Assembly: GCA_035577985.1 (NCBI GenBank)
Contig: DATJZY010000120.1
Coordinates: 1-62,104, forward strand
Direction: 5' to 3'
Origin: Candidatus Eisenbacteria bacterium
Lineage (GTDB): Bacteria > Desulfobacterota > Binatia > DP-6
DNA: 62,104 nucleotides
Of this stretch, positions 34,785-44,215 are shown piece by piece; within the stretch, counting starts at the first letter, position 1, and each line of letters starts with the position of its first letter. The notes under the pieces are model-generated. The model was not told the origin of the DNA and did no database searches. It saw only the letters and a program-made list of their open reading frames with translations. The position numbers and the translations under genes are program-made.

Positions 34785-35384
34785 ATGCCGGCGCCCCTCG
34801 AGTTCTGGTTCGAGTTCGCGAGCACCTACTCCTACCTCGCGGCGGGCCGGATCGAGCGCGTCGCCGCCGACGCCGGCGTGCCGGTCGTGTGGCGGCCCTT
34901 CCTCCTGGGTCCCATCTTCAAGAGCCAGGGTTGGAACGATTCGCCGTTCAACATCTATCCGGCGAAGGGGCGGTACATGTGGCGCGACATGGAACGCCAG
35001 TGCGCGCGCTACGGCCTGCCGATGCGGCGGCCATCGCAGTTCCCGCGCGGCAGCCTCGTCGCCGCTCGCATCGCCGCGGTGAAGGCGGGCGAACCCTGGT
35101 GCCCGGCCTTCGTGCGCGCCGTCTACCACGCGAACTTCGCCGAGGACCGCGACATCGGTGCGGCCGAGACCGTGCGGGCGATCCTCGACGCCATCGGTCA
35201 GCCCGGCGCTGCGCTCGTCGAGCTCGCACAGTCGGGCGAGGCGAAAGACGCGCTGCGCGTCCAGACCGAGCGTGCGATCACGCTCGGAATCTTCGGCGCG
35301 CCGACGTTCGTCACGCGCGACGAGGTCTTCTGGGGCGACGATCGCCTCGAGAACGCCCTCGCGTGGGCGCGCGACGGCGGCTGA
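34785..35384 (+). CDS. 2-hydroxychromene-2-carboxylate isomerase-like DsbA-fold protein
   Basis: A 199-residue cytoplasmic protein with the kappa-class GST/HCCA-isomerase form of the thioredoxin fold: EFWFEFASTYSYLAAGRIE at the N-terminus (Ser replaces the redox Cys), PFLLGPIFK, then YMWRDMERQCARYGLP and GIFGAPTFV (cis-Pro loop). The family isomerises aromatic-degradation intermediates with glutathione or does GST-like chemistry. No other aromatic pathway gene is nearby, so the substrate is uncertain. It is divergent from the AraC-type gene. Confidence 0.88.
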   Translation: MPAPLEFWFEFASTYSYLAAGRIERVAADAGVPVVWRPFLLGPIFKSQGWNDSPFNIYPAKGRYMWRDMERQCARYGLPMRRPSQFPRGSLVAARIAAVKAGEPWCPAFVRAVYHANFAEDRDIGAAETVRAILDAIGQPGAALVELAQSGEAKDALRVQTERAITLGIFGAPTFVTRDEVFWGDDRLENALAWARDGG

Positions 35385-35385
35385 G

Positions 35386-35736
35386 CTACTTCTTGCAGCG
35401 GGGGTCGGCCGCCTGGGCAGCGGCGATCTGGGCGTCGGTGAGACCCAGCCCCGCCGCGCCGATGACGAACTCGCACACGAGGTCGTGGTCGTGTGCGAGC
35501 CGCACATGACACCCCTGACACGATCCCGCCCCGTTCGCGACGTCGCTCTTGCCGCGACTCACGATCCGCGTGCGGTACCTGCCGTTCTTCTTCGGCTCGA
35601 CCGCGAGCTGGAAGAACTCCCAGTCGTCGCCGTCGGGGTTGAAGCCGGGCTTGCGCTTCAGCATCGCCTCGAACGGGAAGAGCTGGAGCAGCGTGCCCAC
35701 GGGATAGCCCCGGGACACGTCGCCCGACTCGGTCAT
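35386..35736 (-). CDS. Cytochrome P460-like protein, apparently missing its true 5' end
   Basis: The 116 readable residues contain YPVGTLLQL, then KRKPGFNPDGDDWEFFQLAV and one haem site CQGCH near residue 75, the pattern of cytochrome P460 family proteins. ATG at 35736 has no signal peptide, though haem c proteins need export. Sequence upstream in the same frame still looks like family protein (SKPTGRNFFVFNKS) but has no start until the stop of the upstream gene. A GTG at 35854, overlapping that stop as GTGA, opens a short hydrophobic reading in another frame (35854-35789). A single frameshift near 35790-35820 would join the two. Treat the gene as possibly broken. Confidence 0.6.
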   Translation of the reverse strand: MTESGDVSRGYPVGTLLQLFPFEAMLKRKPGFNPDGDDWEFFQLAVEPKKNGRYRTRIVSRGKSDVANGAGSCQGCHVRLAHDHDLVCEFVIGAAGLGLTDAQIAAAQAADPRCKK

Positions 35737-35850
35737 CGCGACTGCCGCGCGTTCCTTCTTCTTGCTCTTGTTGAAGACGAAGAAGTTCCTACCGGTCGGC
35801 TTGCTGCCGTCGGTGAGGCAGCGGAAACGCGAGCACGAGGCTGGTGCAGC

Positions 35851-37566
35851 TCACGACGCCGCCGCGGCGTTGCGGAGCACGCGACCCGGGAGCGCGCCCG
35901 TGTGCTCGCCGTCCCGCATGAGCACCTGCCCGTTCACGATCGTCGCGACGAACCCCGAGGCGCGCTGCGAGAGGTTCGTCGCCCCGGTCGGGAGGTCGTG
36001 CCGGACCTGCGCCATGCCGAGATCCAGACGGTCGAGATCGATGACGTTCAGGTCTGCGTACCACCCCTCGCGCACGAGGCCGCGCTCGGGGATGTCCCAC
36101 GCGGCCGCCGGGGCGGCGGTGAGCTTGCGCACCGCGGACTCGAGCGTCATGGCGCCGCGCGTGCGCACCCAGTACGCGAGCATGAAGGTCGGGACGCCCA
36201 CGTCGCACGTCTGGCTCGTGTGCGCGCCCGCGTCGCCGAGGCCGGGGACGCTCATCGGGTGCGCGAGCATCGCGCGCGCCGCGTCCATGTCGAAGTTGTA
36301 GAGCGCGATCATGAAGAGCCGGCGGAGCTCCGAGGCGACCATCTCGTCGAGCAGCACCTCGCCCGGCAGGACGCCGCGACGCGCGGCGATGCCGGTGACG
36401 CTCCGCTCGGGCGTCGTCTCGTAGGACGCCACACCCGCCTCCGTCAGCGGATAGACGCGATCGAGCGTCGCCATGCCGGCCATGATCTCGCCCGACGGGT
36501 CGAGGCTCTCGGCCAGACGCCGGCGGAGGCCGGCGTCGCGCAGAGCCGCCCGGACCTCGTCCTCCGACTTGTCGAGCAGGTCGCCGGCCGCAGGGAAGAG
36601 CAGCAGCGGCGAGAGGAGGCCGCCGAAGCCGAGCATGAGACCGATCGAGCGCGGCGCCACCTGCGGCACGATGCGCACCTCGGGTCCCGCCGCGCGCTCG
36701 ATGCGCGCGAGCGAATCACGCCACTCGTCCGGATACTGGCGCGCCTGCGTCAGCGCCACCGAGACCGGCCGCCCGGTCCGGCGCGCCACCTCGACCAGGA
36801 GCGGGAGATCGCGTGCGAAACCCTCGGCCGCTTCGCCCGCGGCGCCGTACGGCACCATCTGGAAGATCCCGGCGCCCCGGCGTCGCAGCGGCTCCACGAG
36901 CGCCATCACCTCGCGCTCGTCGGCGAACGTGCCGGGCACGGCGTCGCCGGCCGGCGTGCGGTGCATCGTCGTGCGACCGCTCGAGATGCCGAGCGCACCC
37001 GACGCGATCGCCTCGTCGACGGCGGCCTGCATGGTCGCGAGCTCGGACTCGCTGGGCGGCGTGTCGACCACGCCGCGTTCGCCCATCGCATACACGCGCA
37101 GCGGCGCGTGCCCGACGTATGCGCCCACGTTGAGCCCGAGGCCGCCCGTCCCGAGCGCCCGCAGGTACTCGCCGAAGCTCTCCCACGTCCACTTCATGCC
37201 GGCCGCGATGGCGGCGCGCGGGATGTCCTCGACTCCTTCCATGAGGAACATCAGGTAGTCGCGATCGGCGGGCTTGCACGGCGCGAAGCCGACGCCGCAG
37301 TTCCCGACCACGACCGACGTGATCCCGTGCCAGCACGCGGGCGCGCCGAGCGGGTCCCAGGTGAGCTGCGCATCCAGGTGGGTGTGGACGTCGACGAAGC
37401 CGGGCGTGACGATCTTGCCGCGCGCGTCGATCACCTCGCGCGCCGGGCCGTCGTACGCGCCCACTGCGACGATGCGATCACCCCGAATCGCCACGTCGGC
37501 CTTCGCCGCCGCGGCGCCACTGCCGTCTACGACCGTCCCGCCCCTGAGGACGATGTCCGCCTGCAT
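35851..37566 (-). CDS. N-acyl-D-amino-acid deacylase / D-aminoacylase family amidohydrolase
   Basis: A 571-residue amidohydrolase with the flanking beta domain (IVLRGGTVVDGSG, and VNGQVLMRDGEHTG at the end) and metal site DVHTHLDAQ. GNCGVGFAPC and the late DAGAHTSQTCD are as in the D-aminoacylase/dihydroorotase-like subgroup. It should hydrolyse N-acyl-D-amino acids or a related amide in the cytoplasm. Because subgroup members have broad or unassigned substrates, the product name is approximate. Its TGA overlaps a GTG that probably once started the cytochrome P460 gene. Confidence 0.88.
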   Translation of the reverse strand: MQADIVLRGGTVVDGSGAAAAKADVAIRGDRIVAVGAYDGPAREVIDARGKIVTPGFVDVHTHLDAQLTWDPLGAPACWHGITSVVVGNCGVGFAPCKPADRDYLMFLMEGVEDIPRAAIAAGMKWTWESFGEYLRALGTGGLGLNVGAYVGHAPLRVYAMGERGVVDTPPSESELATMQAAVDEAIASGALGISSGRTTMHRTPAGDAVPGTFADEREVMALVEPLRRRGAGIFQMVPYGAAGEAAEGFARDLPLLVEVARRTGRPVSVALTQARQYPDEWRDSLARIERAAGPEVRIVPQVAPRSIGLMLGFGGLLSPLLLFPAAGDLLDKSEDEVRAALRDAGLRRRLAESLDPSGEIMAGMATLDRVYPLTEAGVASYETTPERSVTGIAARRGVLPGEVLLDEMVASELRRLFMIALYNFDMDAARAMLAHPMSVPGLGDAGAHTSQTCDVGVPTFMLAYWVRTRGAMTLESAVRKLTAAPAAAWDIPERGLVREGWYADLNVIDLDRLDLGMAQVRHDLPTGATNLSQRASGFVATIVNGQVLMRDGEHTGALPGRVLRNAAAAS

Positions 37567-40500
37567 CTAACGCCCTCCATTGCGCGCAAGCTTCTTCACC
37601 TGCTGCTTCGCCTCCCGTGCGATGTCGAGGAGCCGCAATCCGCTGTCCCCGAGCGTTCCCTTGCGGCGCGCGCTCTCGAGCGCCAGCAGGACGGGCTTCA
37701 AGGTGCGGCGCACGAGGCGGATCGCCGTGCGATCGCCGCCCGTCTGCGCCGCCTCGATGGCGCTCTCGAGCCCGGGCAGCGCATCGCGCACCTGCGCCAC
37801 GAGCGGATCTTCGGTCGTGTCCGGATCCTGCACGATGGTCTGCATCGCGGTGACGCCGGCCTGCACGCCCTGGACGCCCTCGATCTCGCTCTGCTCGCAA
37901 CCCTTGCCCGGCTGGCACCCATCGCCCGTGAACGGGTTCGCATCGTCGCAGGGGAGCGGCGGGCGCGGGCAATTGTCGGGCGGCGTGCCCACGAAGTCGC
38001 CGATGGCGACCGGCGTGTTCGCGATCGGCACCGTCGCGGTGCTCCCCGAGCCGGGGATCACGGTCATGGCGTTGGCCTGGCCGCTGGCCACCCACACCGC
38101 ACCACCGTCGACGACGGCGATGCCGAGCGGGAACGAGCCCACGTCCACCTTCGAGATCACGCGGTCGGCGGCGGCGTCGATCACGGTGATCGTGTCGTCG
38201 CCGCTGTTGGTCACGTAGGCCCGCGAACCGGCTGGATCGAACGCGACTCCGATCGGCCGGCGCCCGACGCGCACGGTACCGAGCATCGTGTTGCTGACCG
38301 TCCCGATGACGCCGAGCTGCCGTCCCTTGAAGCACGCGACGTAGACCTTCGTGCCGGCTGGGTGCACGGCCACGCCGACGGGGAGGTCCGGCGTGGTGAC
38401 CGTCGCCGTCACGTGGCCGCTCGCGACGTCGACCACGGACACGGTGCCGCCGATGTAGTTCGCGACGTAGACCTGCCCGCCCGCCGGGTGTACGGCGACG
38501 CCGGCCGGCCCGTCACCCACCGCGATGGAGTCGACCACGGTGAGCGACGACGTGTCGATCACGTCGAGTGAATCGGTGTCGTAGGATGCCACGTAGATCC
38601 GCGGCAGGAACGGATGCGCCGCGATCCCGAGCGGCTGCGAGGCGACCTGGATGGTGGCGACGACGGTCCGGGAGACCATGTCGACCACCGACACGCTGCG
38701 GCTGCCGCGGTTGGTGATGAAGACGCGCTTGCCGTCGGCCTGCCACGCGACGCCCCACGGCTGGTCGCCGACGCCGAGCGTCGTTTCGACCGAGCGCAGG
38801 CGCGTGTTGCAGAGCGCGACGCCGTCGCCACGGAAGGTCGTGACGACCGCGATCGGATCGGCGGGGTCGCACGTCGGCCCGTCGACGCCGCGCGGCTGGG
38901 AGCCGGAGCAGCGGCCGCCCACGCAGGCCTCGACCCCGTTGCAGGGATCGCCGTCGTCGCACTCGTCCGAGCTCGTGCATGCGGGGAGCGTCGTGGTCGT
39001 GGTCGGCGGCGCGGTCGTGGTGGTCGTGGTCGTCGTCGCCTCCTCGGGCAGGCAGCACACGACGCCCGTCGTCAGCTTCGGCTTGAACTGGCACGCAGTC
39101 CCCGACTGGGAGTCCCCGCAGCAGGTGGCGTCGACGCGGCCGCTGCCGATGCAGCTGCCGGACGCCTCGCTGTCGTTGTACTGGCAGTACGTGCCCATGC
39201 CGGCCATGTCGTCGGCGCCGTCCACACCGGTGCAGGGACCGCAGGTGTTGTTGTCCTCGCTCGCGTCGTAGGCGAAGCAACCCGGGAAGCCCGTCGCATC
39301 CTCGAAGCTGACCGTCTTGAGGATCGCCATGTCGTCGGGGGTGCAGACGCGCCAGCCCTCCTGGCACAAGATGGCGCCGTTCGAGACGTGGCCGTCCCAC
39401 TCGCCCTCGCAGGCGGCGATGTCGGGGAAGTCGCCCACGTCGGTCAGACCCTCGCGCGTGCCGTCGGCGCAGCCGGGCGCCGTCGTCGTGGTGGTCGTGC
39501 TGGTGGACGTCGTCGTGGTCGAGGACGTCGACGTGGAGGTGCTGGTCGAGGTCGAGGTGGACGTCGTGGTGGTGCTCGAGGTCGACGTGCTGGTCGACGT
39601 GGAGGTGCTGGTCGTCGACGTGGACGTGCTGGTGGTGGTCGACGTGCTCGTCGAGGTCGTCGTGGGCACGGGCGACGACGTGCTGGTCGTCGACGAGGTC
39701 GAGGTCGAGGTGCTGCTGCTCGTGGTCGTCGAAGAAGTGGTCGTGCTGGTCGAGGTGGACGTGGTGGTCGTGGTCGGCGGACTGGTCGTCGTGCTGCTGC
39801 TCGTGCCCGGGGTGCCCACGCAGTTGCCGTTCTCGCAGTGGTCGGCCGTCGTGCACGCGTTCGAATCGTCGCACGGCAGGGAGTCGTTGGGCGGATGGGT
39901 ACAGAAGCCCTGCGGCCCGCACACGTCGTCGGTGCACGGGCGGAAGTCGCTGAAGCACGGGATGCCGGGCGTCGGCGTCCCGCGGCAGAAGCCCGTCGCG
40001 CACGAATCGTTCGCCGTGCAGTCGTTGCCGTCGTCGCAGGTGGCGTCGGGCGTCGGCGTCCCCCGGCACGTGCCGGCCCCGATGCAGACGCCACCGCTGC
40101 CGCAATCTTGGTCCGTGAGACAGAAGACGTCCGCGTTCGAACATTGGCCGGGAGCGCAGGCGTCGGCCGTCGTGCACGGGTTGAAGTCGTCGCAGGGATT
40201 CGTGTTCGCCGTCGCCACGCACCCGCCGTCGCCGTTGCAGACGTCGGTGGTGCACGGGTTGAAATCCAGGTTGCACGGCGTGCCGAAGTCCGCGACCATC
40301 GACGCCTCGCAGAAGCCGGTCACGCACTGGTCGCCGGTGGTGCATTCGTTGCCGTCGTCGCAGGGGGTGAAGTCGGCGACGTCCTGGTGCTCGCAGGTGC
40401 CCTGACCGTCGCAGGCGTCGTCGGTGCAGTCGTTGCCGTCGCTCTCGCAGGAGGAGCCGACCGCCTCGAAGGTGCACGTCGACGAGCAGCAGTCGCCGTC

Positions 40501-41874
40501 GAAGTTGTTGCCGTCGTCGCAGTCCTCGCCCGGATCGACCTCACCGTCGCCGCACAGCGGCTGGAAGTCGTCGCCCGTCGCTCCGTCGAGCTTCTGGACG
40601 ACAAAGCCCGGGGGCAATCCGAAGACCGCGAGCTGCCCGCCGATCACCACGTCGCCGTCCTGGTCGAACAGGACCGAGAGCGCGCGCGTCTCCTTGTCGT
40701 CGCTGAGGATCCCCGTGCCCCACAGGACCGCGCCGTCGGCGCCGAAGCGCGATTCCGCGTGGAAGCTGGCGGGACCCGTGTCCCACGCGGCCGTGCCGAC
40801 CGCCGCGATGTCGTCGAGGTCGTCGTGCGCGACGCCGTACCCCGCGGCGGGGAGCGGGACGTCGGAGGTCTCCCGCCAGCCTTCTTCGGCGTCGCTCTCG
40901 GCGAAGCGCACCGTGACGAACTGCCGCTGGTCTCCGGTGCCGATCTCGCCCGTGGCGACGACGTCGAAGTCCGACAGGAGCGTCAGGGCGCGGGCCGTGC
41001 CGTTCGGGATCGTCCCCGCGGGCGATTGCCACATGGGATCGCCGTCACCGCCGTCGAGCTTCACGACGGCGAACGCGCCGTTCAGCTGCCCCGCTGCGTA
41101 GACGACGCCCAGCTCGGCATCGAAGATGATCGCGAGCGCCTCGCCGGCACCGAGCGTGTCCTGTCGCCAGAGCTCGTTCCCGTCGACGTCGTACTTGACG
41201 ACCGCGAACTGGCCACCGATCTGTCCGGCAGTGTAGGACTCGGTGCCGTCGGTCACGACCGCGCGCGCAACGCCGTCGTCGATCTCGCGGCTCCAAAGAG
41301 GGTCTCCGGTATCGCTGGCGAGCTGCATGACGGCGAAACCGGTCGCCTCGCCCGTGTCGGTGTCGTGCGTGAACTTGCCCACCGCGATCACGCGGTTCTC
41401 GGAGTCGAGGGCGACCCCGTACGCGACGTCGGCGCCGCAGACCGAGCTGTCGTCGTTGAACCGCCTGGACCAGACCTCGCCGCCCTGGGAATCGGAGCAC
41501 GTGACCGCGAAGTCCGGGCCGGCGCCGTTCAGCTCGCCGACCGCGATCGCGTTCGAGCCGCGCATGACGAGGGCGTTCGCGTGCCCCTCGCCGTTGAAGT
41601 TCGGGAAGTAGAAGCTGTCCGACTGGCCGGTCTGGGGGTTGATCCGCGCGACCATGAAGACGGGGAATGTCGTATAGCCGTAGTCGCCGGCCGCCACGAC
41701 CTCGCCCTGGGGGTCGATCGCGACTGCCCGCGCGCTACCGGGCGTCGTACCGGGGAGCTGGAAGAGCCAGGCCCGCGCGGCGGACGGCCCGAGCAGAAGG
41801 ACGGCCAGGGAAAAGCCCCACAGGCCGGCCCACCATACACTTCTGCGATCCTGGAATACCGACAAGGGGCCCAC
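37567..41874 (-). CDS. Giant exported protein: propeller, Myxococcus Cys repeats, Thr/Ser linker, Cys domain, YVTN propeller
   Basis: A 1435-residue exported protein (signal peptide, about residues 1-36). Residues about 40-430 are beta-propeller-like repeats; about 440-680 are cysteine-rich repeats beginning CGDGEVDPGEDCDDGNN (Myxo_disulph_rpt/DUF4215 type) with many CDDGN units; about 687-799 is a Thr/Ser linker; about 800-930 an unnamed Cys-rich domain (GWRVCTPDD, CGPCTG); then a short Cys repeat (CDDGDPCNG). Residues about 1008-1296 form a clear YVTN propeller (VGDQPWGVAWQADGKRVFIT), followed by a helical tail. It probably is a surface adhesin or sensor. GTG at 41874 is a weak start, without a good ribosome site. 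No anchoring or sorting signal is recognised. Confidence 0.82.
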   Translation of the reverse strand: MGPLSVFQDRRSVWWAGLWGFSLAVLLLGPSAARAWLFQLPGTTPGSARAVAIDPQGEVVAAGDYGYTTFPVFMVARINPQTGQSDSFYFPNFNGEGHANALVMRGSNAIAVGELNGAGPDFAVTCSDSQGGEVWSRRFNDDSSVCGADVAYGVALDSENRVIAVGKFTHDTDTGEATGFAVMQLASDTGDPLWSREIDDGVARAVVTDGTESYTAGQIGGQFAVVKYDVDGNELWRQDTLGAGEALAIIFDAELGVVYAAGQLNGAFAVVKLDGGDGDPMWQSPAGTIPNGTARALTLLSDFDVVATGEIGTGDQRQFVTVRFAESDAEEGWRETSDVPLPAAGYGVAHDDLDDIAAVGTAAWDTGPASFHAESRFGADGAVLWGTGILSDDKETRALSVLFDQDGDVVIGGQLAVFGLPPGFVVQKLDGATGDDFQPLCGDGEVDPGEDCDDGNNFDGDCCSSTCTFEAVGSSCESDGNDCTDDACDGQGTCEHQDVADFTPCDDGNECTTGDQCVTGFCEASMVADFGTPCNLDFNPCTTDVCNGDGGCVATANTNPCDDFNPCTTADACAPGQCSNADVFCLTDQDCGSGGVCIGAGTCRGTPTPDATCDDGNDCTANDSCATGFCRGTPTPGIPCFSDFRPCTDDVCGPQGFCTHPPNDSLPCDDSNACTTADHCENGNCVGTPGTSSSTTTSPPTTTTTSTSTSTTTSSTTTSSSTSTSTSSTTSTSSPVPTTTSTSTSTTTSTSTSTTSTSTSTSTSTSSTTTTSTSTSTSTSTSTSSTTTTSTSTTTTTTAPGCADGTREGLTDVGDFPDIAACEGEWDGHVSNGAILCQEGWRVCTPDDMAILKTVSFEDATGFPGCFAYDASEDNNTCGPCTGVDGADDMAGMGTYCQYNDSEASGSCIGSGRVDATCCGDSQSGTACQFKPKLTTGVVCCLPEEATTTTTTTTAPPTTTTTLPACTSSDECDDGDPCNGVEACVGGRCSGSQPRGVDGPTCDPADPIAVVTTFRGDGVALCNTRLRSVETTLGVGDQPWGVAWQADGKRVFITNRGSRSVSVVDMVSRTVVATIQVASQPLGIAAHPFLPRIYVASYDTDSLDVIDTSSLTVVDSIAVGDGPAGVAVHPAGGQVYVANYIGGTVSVVDVASGHVTATVTTPDLPVGVAVHPAGTKVYVACFKGRQLGVIGTVSNTMLGTVRVGRRPIGVAFDPAGSRAYVTNSGDDTITVIDAAADRVISKVDVGSFPLGIAVVDGGAVWVASGQANAMTVIPGSGSTATVPIANTPVAIGDFVGTPPDNCPRPPLPCDDANPFTGDGCQPGKGCEQSEIEGVQGVQAGVTAMQTIVQDPDTTEDPLVAQVRDALPGLESAIEAAQTGGDRTAIRLVRRTLKPVLLALESARRKGTLGDSGLRLLDIAREAKQQVKKLARNGGR
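39478..39812 (-). repeat. Thr/Ser linker-coding low-complexity tract
   Basis: About 335 bases of degenerate ACG/TCG/ACC repeats encode alternating Thr and Ser in the 37567 gene. It resembles the tails of the 16981 and 17864 genes and is prone to slippage and recombination. Confidence 0.85.
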
Positions 41875-41940
41875 CTAGGAGGGTTACCATGCCGGGCCCC
41901 GGCTACGTCAACCGCATCTGCCGTGTCGCGCGCGAAAAGA

Positions 41941-41968
41941 AGCCCCCGGACCGGGCGGTCCGGGGGCT
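41941..41968 (-). terminator. Terminator of the truncated array copy
   Basis: A 12-base-pair stem (41941-41952 with 41957-41968), loop gggc. Read on the minus strand it runs into cttctttt. Near-identical hairpins follow the other two array copies at 42566 and 44277. Confidence 0.85.
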
Positions 41969-41994
41969 TCGCGCTGCGGAGGATGCGAGGTGAA

Positions 41995-42498
41995 TCAGGG
42001 CAGAACGTCTGCCGAGATCTGGAGCGAGACTGCGCCCGGACCAGGGAGGTCCGCGGCGCCGTCGATGAGGACGTTGCCGGTCGCCGGGATGCAGTAGACC
42101 GACGCGAGCGTGGCCGCTCCGGCCGCGGTCGTGATGTTCCCCGCGGGCGATCCCGTCTCGGTGATGTTCGTGACGGCGGGGTCACCGAACGCGCCGGCGT
42201 TCGTTTGCGAGGGACAGAAGAGACCGCTGCCGCTGGTCAGCGACGAGGTTCCCGTCGTGATCCCGGCGAGGCTGACCGCGAACTGCGGCAGCGACGGACC
42301 GGCGGGCAGACAGTCGTGCGATTCGTTGGTTGTCGAGCCCGGCGTGCAGCCTGCGCCGGCGTTGGCCGCCGCCGAGTCACACGCGCCGGCGATGCACTTC
42401 GGGCACGGCTCGGCCGCGTTGGCCGTCACGGCCACCGTCGATCCGAGCAGGATGTCGCCCTTGAATGTCTGTTGCGTGAGTTGCCTCGGACAATCCAC
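41995..42498 (-). pseudogene. 5'-truncated third copy of the secreted Cys-rich array family
   Basis: Its 167 residues align closely with the C-terminal third of the two neighbouring complete copies, starting at FKGDILLGSTVAVTANAAEP and keeping HDCLPAGPSLP, NITETG and FCIPATGNVLIDGAADLPGPG-like segments (here YCIP). The signal peptide and both N-terminal Cys-helical modules are missing. A GTG at 42498 adds unrelated residues before the homology and no export signal is present. It is a likely relic of unequal recombination, and its downstream terminator is retained. Confidence 0.8.
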
Positions 42499-42565
42499 CG
42501 CACATCACCTTGCCCTCGGTGAACCTGTCGATCGGGAAATCGGGGGAGACTGGCGAAAAAGGAGA

Positions 42566-42593
42566 AGCCCCCGGGCCGCCGGGCCCGGGGGCT
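42566..42593 (-). terminator. Terminator of the middle array copy
   Basis: A perfect 12-base-pair stem (42566-42577 with 42582-42593) with a 4-base loop; the minus strand continues into ctccttttt. It matches the hairpins at 41941 and 44277. Confidence 0.88.
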
Positions 42594-42622
42594 TCGTGCT
42601 GCACGGGGAAATGGAAGGCTCC

Positions 42623-44131
42623 TTAGAGGACGTCCGCGTTTACGACCAGCGACGTCGCGCCAGGACCAGGCAGGTCAGCCGCGCCGTCGATGAGGACGTT
42701 GCCGGTCGCCGGGATGCAGAAGACCGACGCGAGCGTGGCCGGAACGGCCGGACCCGTCGTCAGGTTGCCGCCGGTAGTGCCGGTCTCGGTGATGTTGGTG
42801 ACCGACGGATCGCCGAACGCACCGGCGTTGGCCTGCAAGGGACAGAAGAGACCGCTACCGTTGCTCAGCGACGACGTTCCCGTGGTCGTGCCGGTGAGGC
42901 TGACGGCGAAGGTGGGCAGGCTCGGACCCGCCGGCAGGCAGTCGTGCGACTCGCCCGTCGTCGCGCCCGGGGTGCAGGCCGCGCCGGAATTGGCGGCCGC
43001 CGAGTCACACGCGCCGGCCACGCACTTCGGACACGGCTCGGCCGCGTTGGCCGTCACGGCCACCGTCGATCCGAGGAGGATGTCGCCTTTGAACTCGCCG
43101 GTCGACGGCACGAGGGCGCCGTAGCCCTTGGCAAGGAAGGTGTTGTCGACGCAGGTCGACAACGGACCGTTCACGATCGGCAGCGGTGAACCGAAGAAGC
43201 AGCCGATGTCAGAGCAGTTGAGGTTGGAGCCGGTCTGCGCAGCCGTGCGCGGGCAGACGCGGTCCTTGCCGCCGGCCAGGTTGAAGTTGGTGGTCGTGCC
43301 GGCAGGCGTGGCGCCGTTCGGCGTCGTGCCGAGGCCGCCACCGATGTAGAGATCGCCGCAGTTGAGGGTCGGGTTCGTCGCGCCGTTGGTGGTTCCGCAC
43401 GAGCCAAAGCCCGCGACCGTCGTCACGGCGTACTGCGCTGCCGTGGGCGACTGCTCACAGGTCGACCGGTTGATGAAGCCCGTCGTCTGGTCCAGCACCG
43501 ACGCCGACTGTCCCGCGAGGCCCGTCAGCGTGCAGGCCTTCCCGGGCGCCTCGAGCTTCTGCATGCAGCCTTTGCCCAGGCCGAGGCACTTCGTCGGCGA
43601 GGACACGGCGTTGGACGCGCTGTCGTCGTACTTGCAGACGACCTTGTCGAGGGCGGCCGCGTCCGTGAAGAGACCGCCCTTGAGCGCCTTCGAGTCGGCG
43701 CCGACGAGGCCCTTGATGGCGTTCGCCACACACTTCGTCTGCGCCGCGAAGCACGCGTTCGCACCCGTCGGCGTGGGGTTGACGTAGAGCTGGGTCTTGA
43801 GGCCGCCCATGAGCGCGTCCATCTCGACCTTGAGCCCGCCGTCGCCCGCGAACGGACATGCCCCCAGGAACTTCGCGTCGGCCTTCTCGATGCAGGAGGT
43901 CGCGAGGCCGGAGTACTTGTTCGTGATCTTCTGGATCCCGAGCGGATCCTCGGCGACGCCGCCCTTCGCTGCCTTGGCCTGCACGCCGAGAATGCCCTTC
44001 GTGTAGTTGATCGCGCACTTCATCTTGGCGTTCGAGCACCCCGCGTTGGCCGGAATCTGTGCCTGCACCGTGCCGGCTGCCGTCACGGCCAACGCAGCGG
44101 CCGCGAGCAGGGCCTTCCCCTTGTTCACCAT
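42623..44131 (-). CDS. Secreted Cys-rich repeat protein (array copy 2)
   Basis: A 502-residue exported protein (signal peptide about 1-25, cleavage after VQAQ-adjacent AQA). Two N-terminal Cys-helical modules follow: CSNAKMKCAINYTKGILG near residue 32 and CFAAQTKCVANAIKGLVG near residue 128. They share a spaced C-x5-KC...KG...KA-x-KGG pattern. The C-terminal two thirds is a beta-rich Cys domain ending NVLIDGAADLPGPGATSLV. The start is set by ggagagg. It is about 80% identical by eye to copy 1 (44330). No known family name. It is likely an abundant envelope or extracellular protein, given its strong promoter and terminator. Confidence 0.85.
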   Translation of the reverse strand: MVNKGKALLAAAALAVTAAGTVQAQIPANAGCSNAKMKCAINYTKGILGVQAKAAKGGVAEDPLGIQKITNKYSGLATSCIEKADAKFLGACPFAGDGGLKVEMDALMGGLKTQLYVNPTPTGANACFAAQTKCVANAIKGLVGADSKALKGGLFTDAAALDKVVCKYDDSASNAVSSPTKCLGLGKGCMQKLEAPGKACTLTGLAGQSASVLDQTTGFINRSTCEQSPTAAQYAVTTVAGFGSCGTTNGATNPTLNCGDLYIGGGLGTTPNGATPAGTTTNFNLAGGKDRVCPRTAAQTGSNLNCSDIGCFFGSPLPIVNGPLSTCVDNTFLAKGYGALVPSTGEFKGDILLGSTVAVTANAAEPCPKCVAGACDSAAANSGAACTPGATTGESHDCLPAGPSLPTFAVSLTGTTTGTSSLSNGSGLFCPLQANAGAFGDPSVTNITETGTTGGNLTTGPAVPATLASVFCIPATGNVLIDGAADLPGPGATSLVVNADVL

Positions 44132-44186
44132 GGACCTCTCCAAACTCTCGATTCTCATGCGCGAGATCCCTCAGGCTCTTCGCAAC

Positions 44187-44215
44187 GGCATCCCCGGCTC
44201 GCGCTCGGCTGTCAA
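44187..44215 (-). promoter_or_regulatory. Putative promoter of array copy 2
   Basis: On the minus strand TTGACA (44215-44210), 17 bases, GATGCC (44192-44187). An A/T-rich segment lies just before TTGACA. The same TTGACA-17-GATGAC arrangement occurs upstream of copy 1. Confidence 0.4.

Noticed and set aside
39478..39812. CRISPR-like or tandem DNA repeat array
   Set aside because: The repetition is codon-level (Thr/Ser) within an open reading frame, with no spacer structure or constant repeat length.
38614..42522. A 1302-codon plus-strand frame opposite the giant exported gene
   Set aside because: Valine/aspartate/arginine-rich antisense reading of the Thr/Ser tract and propeller repeats, with no signal, domain or ribosome site.
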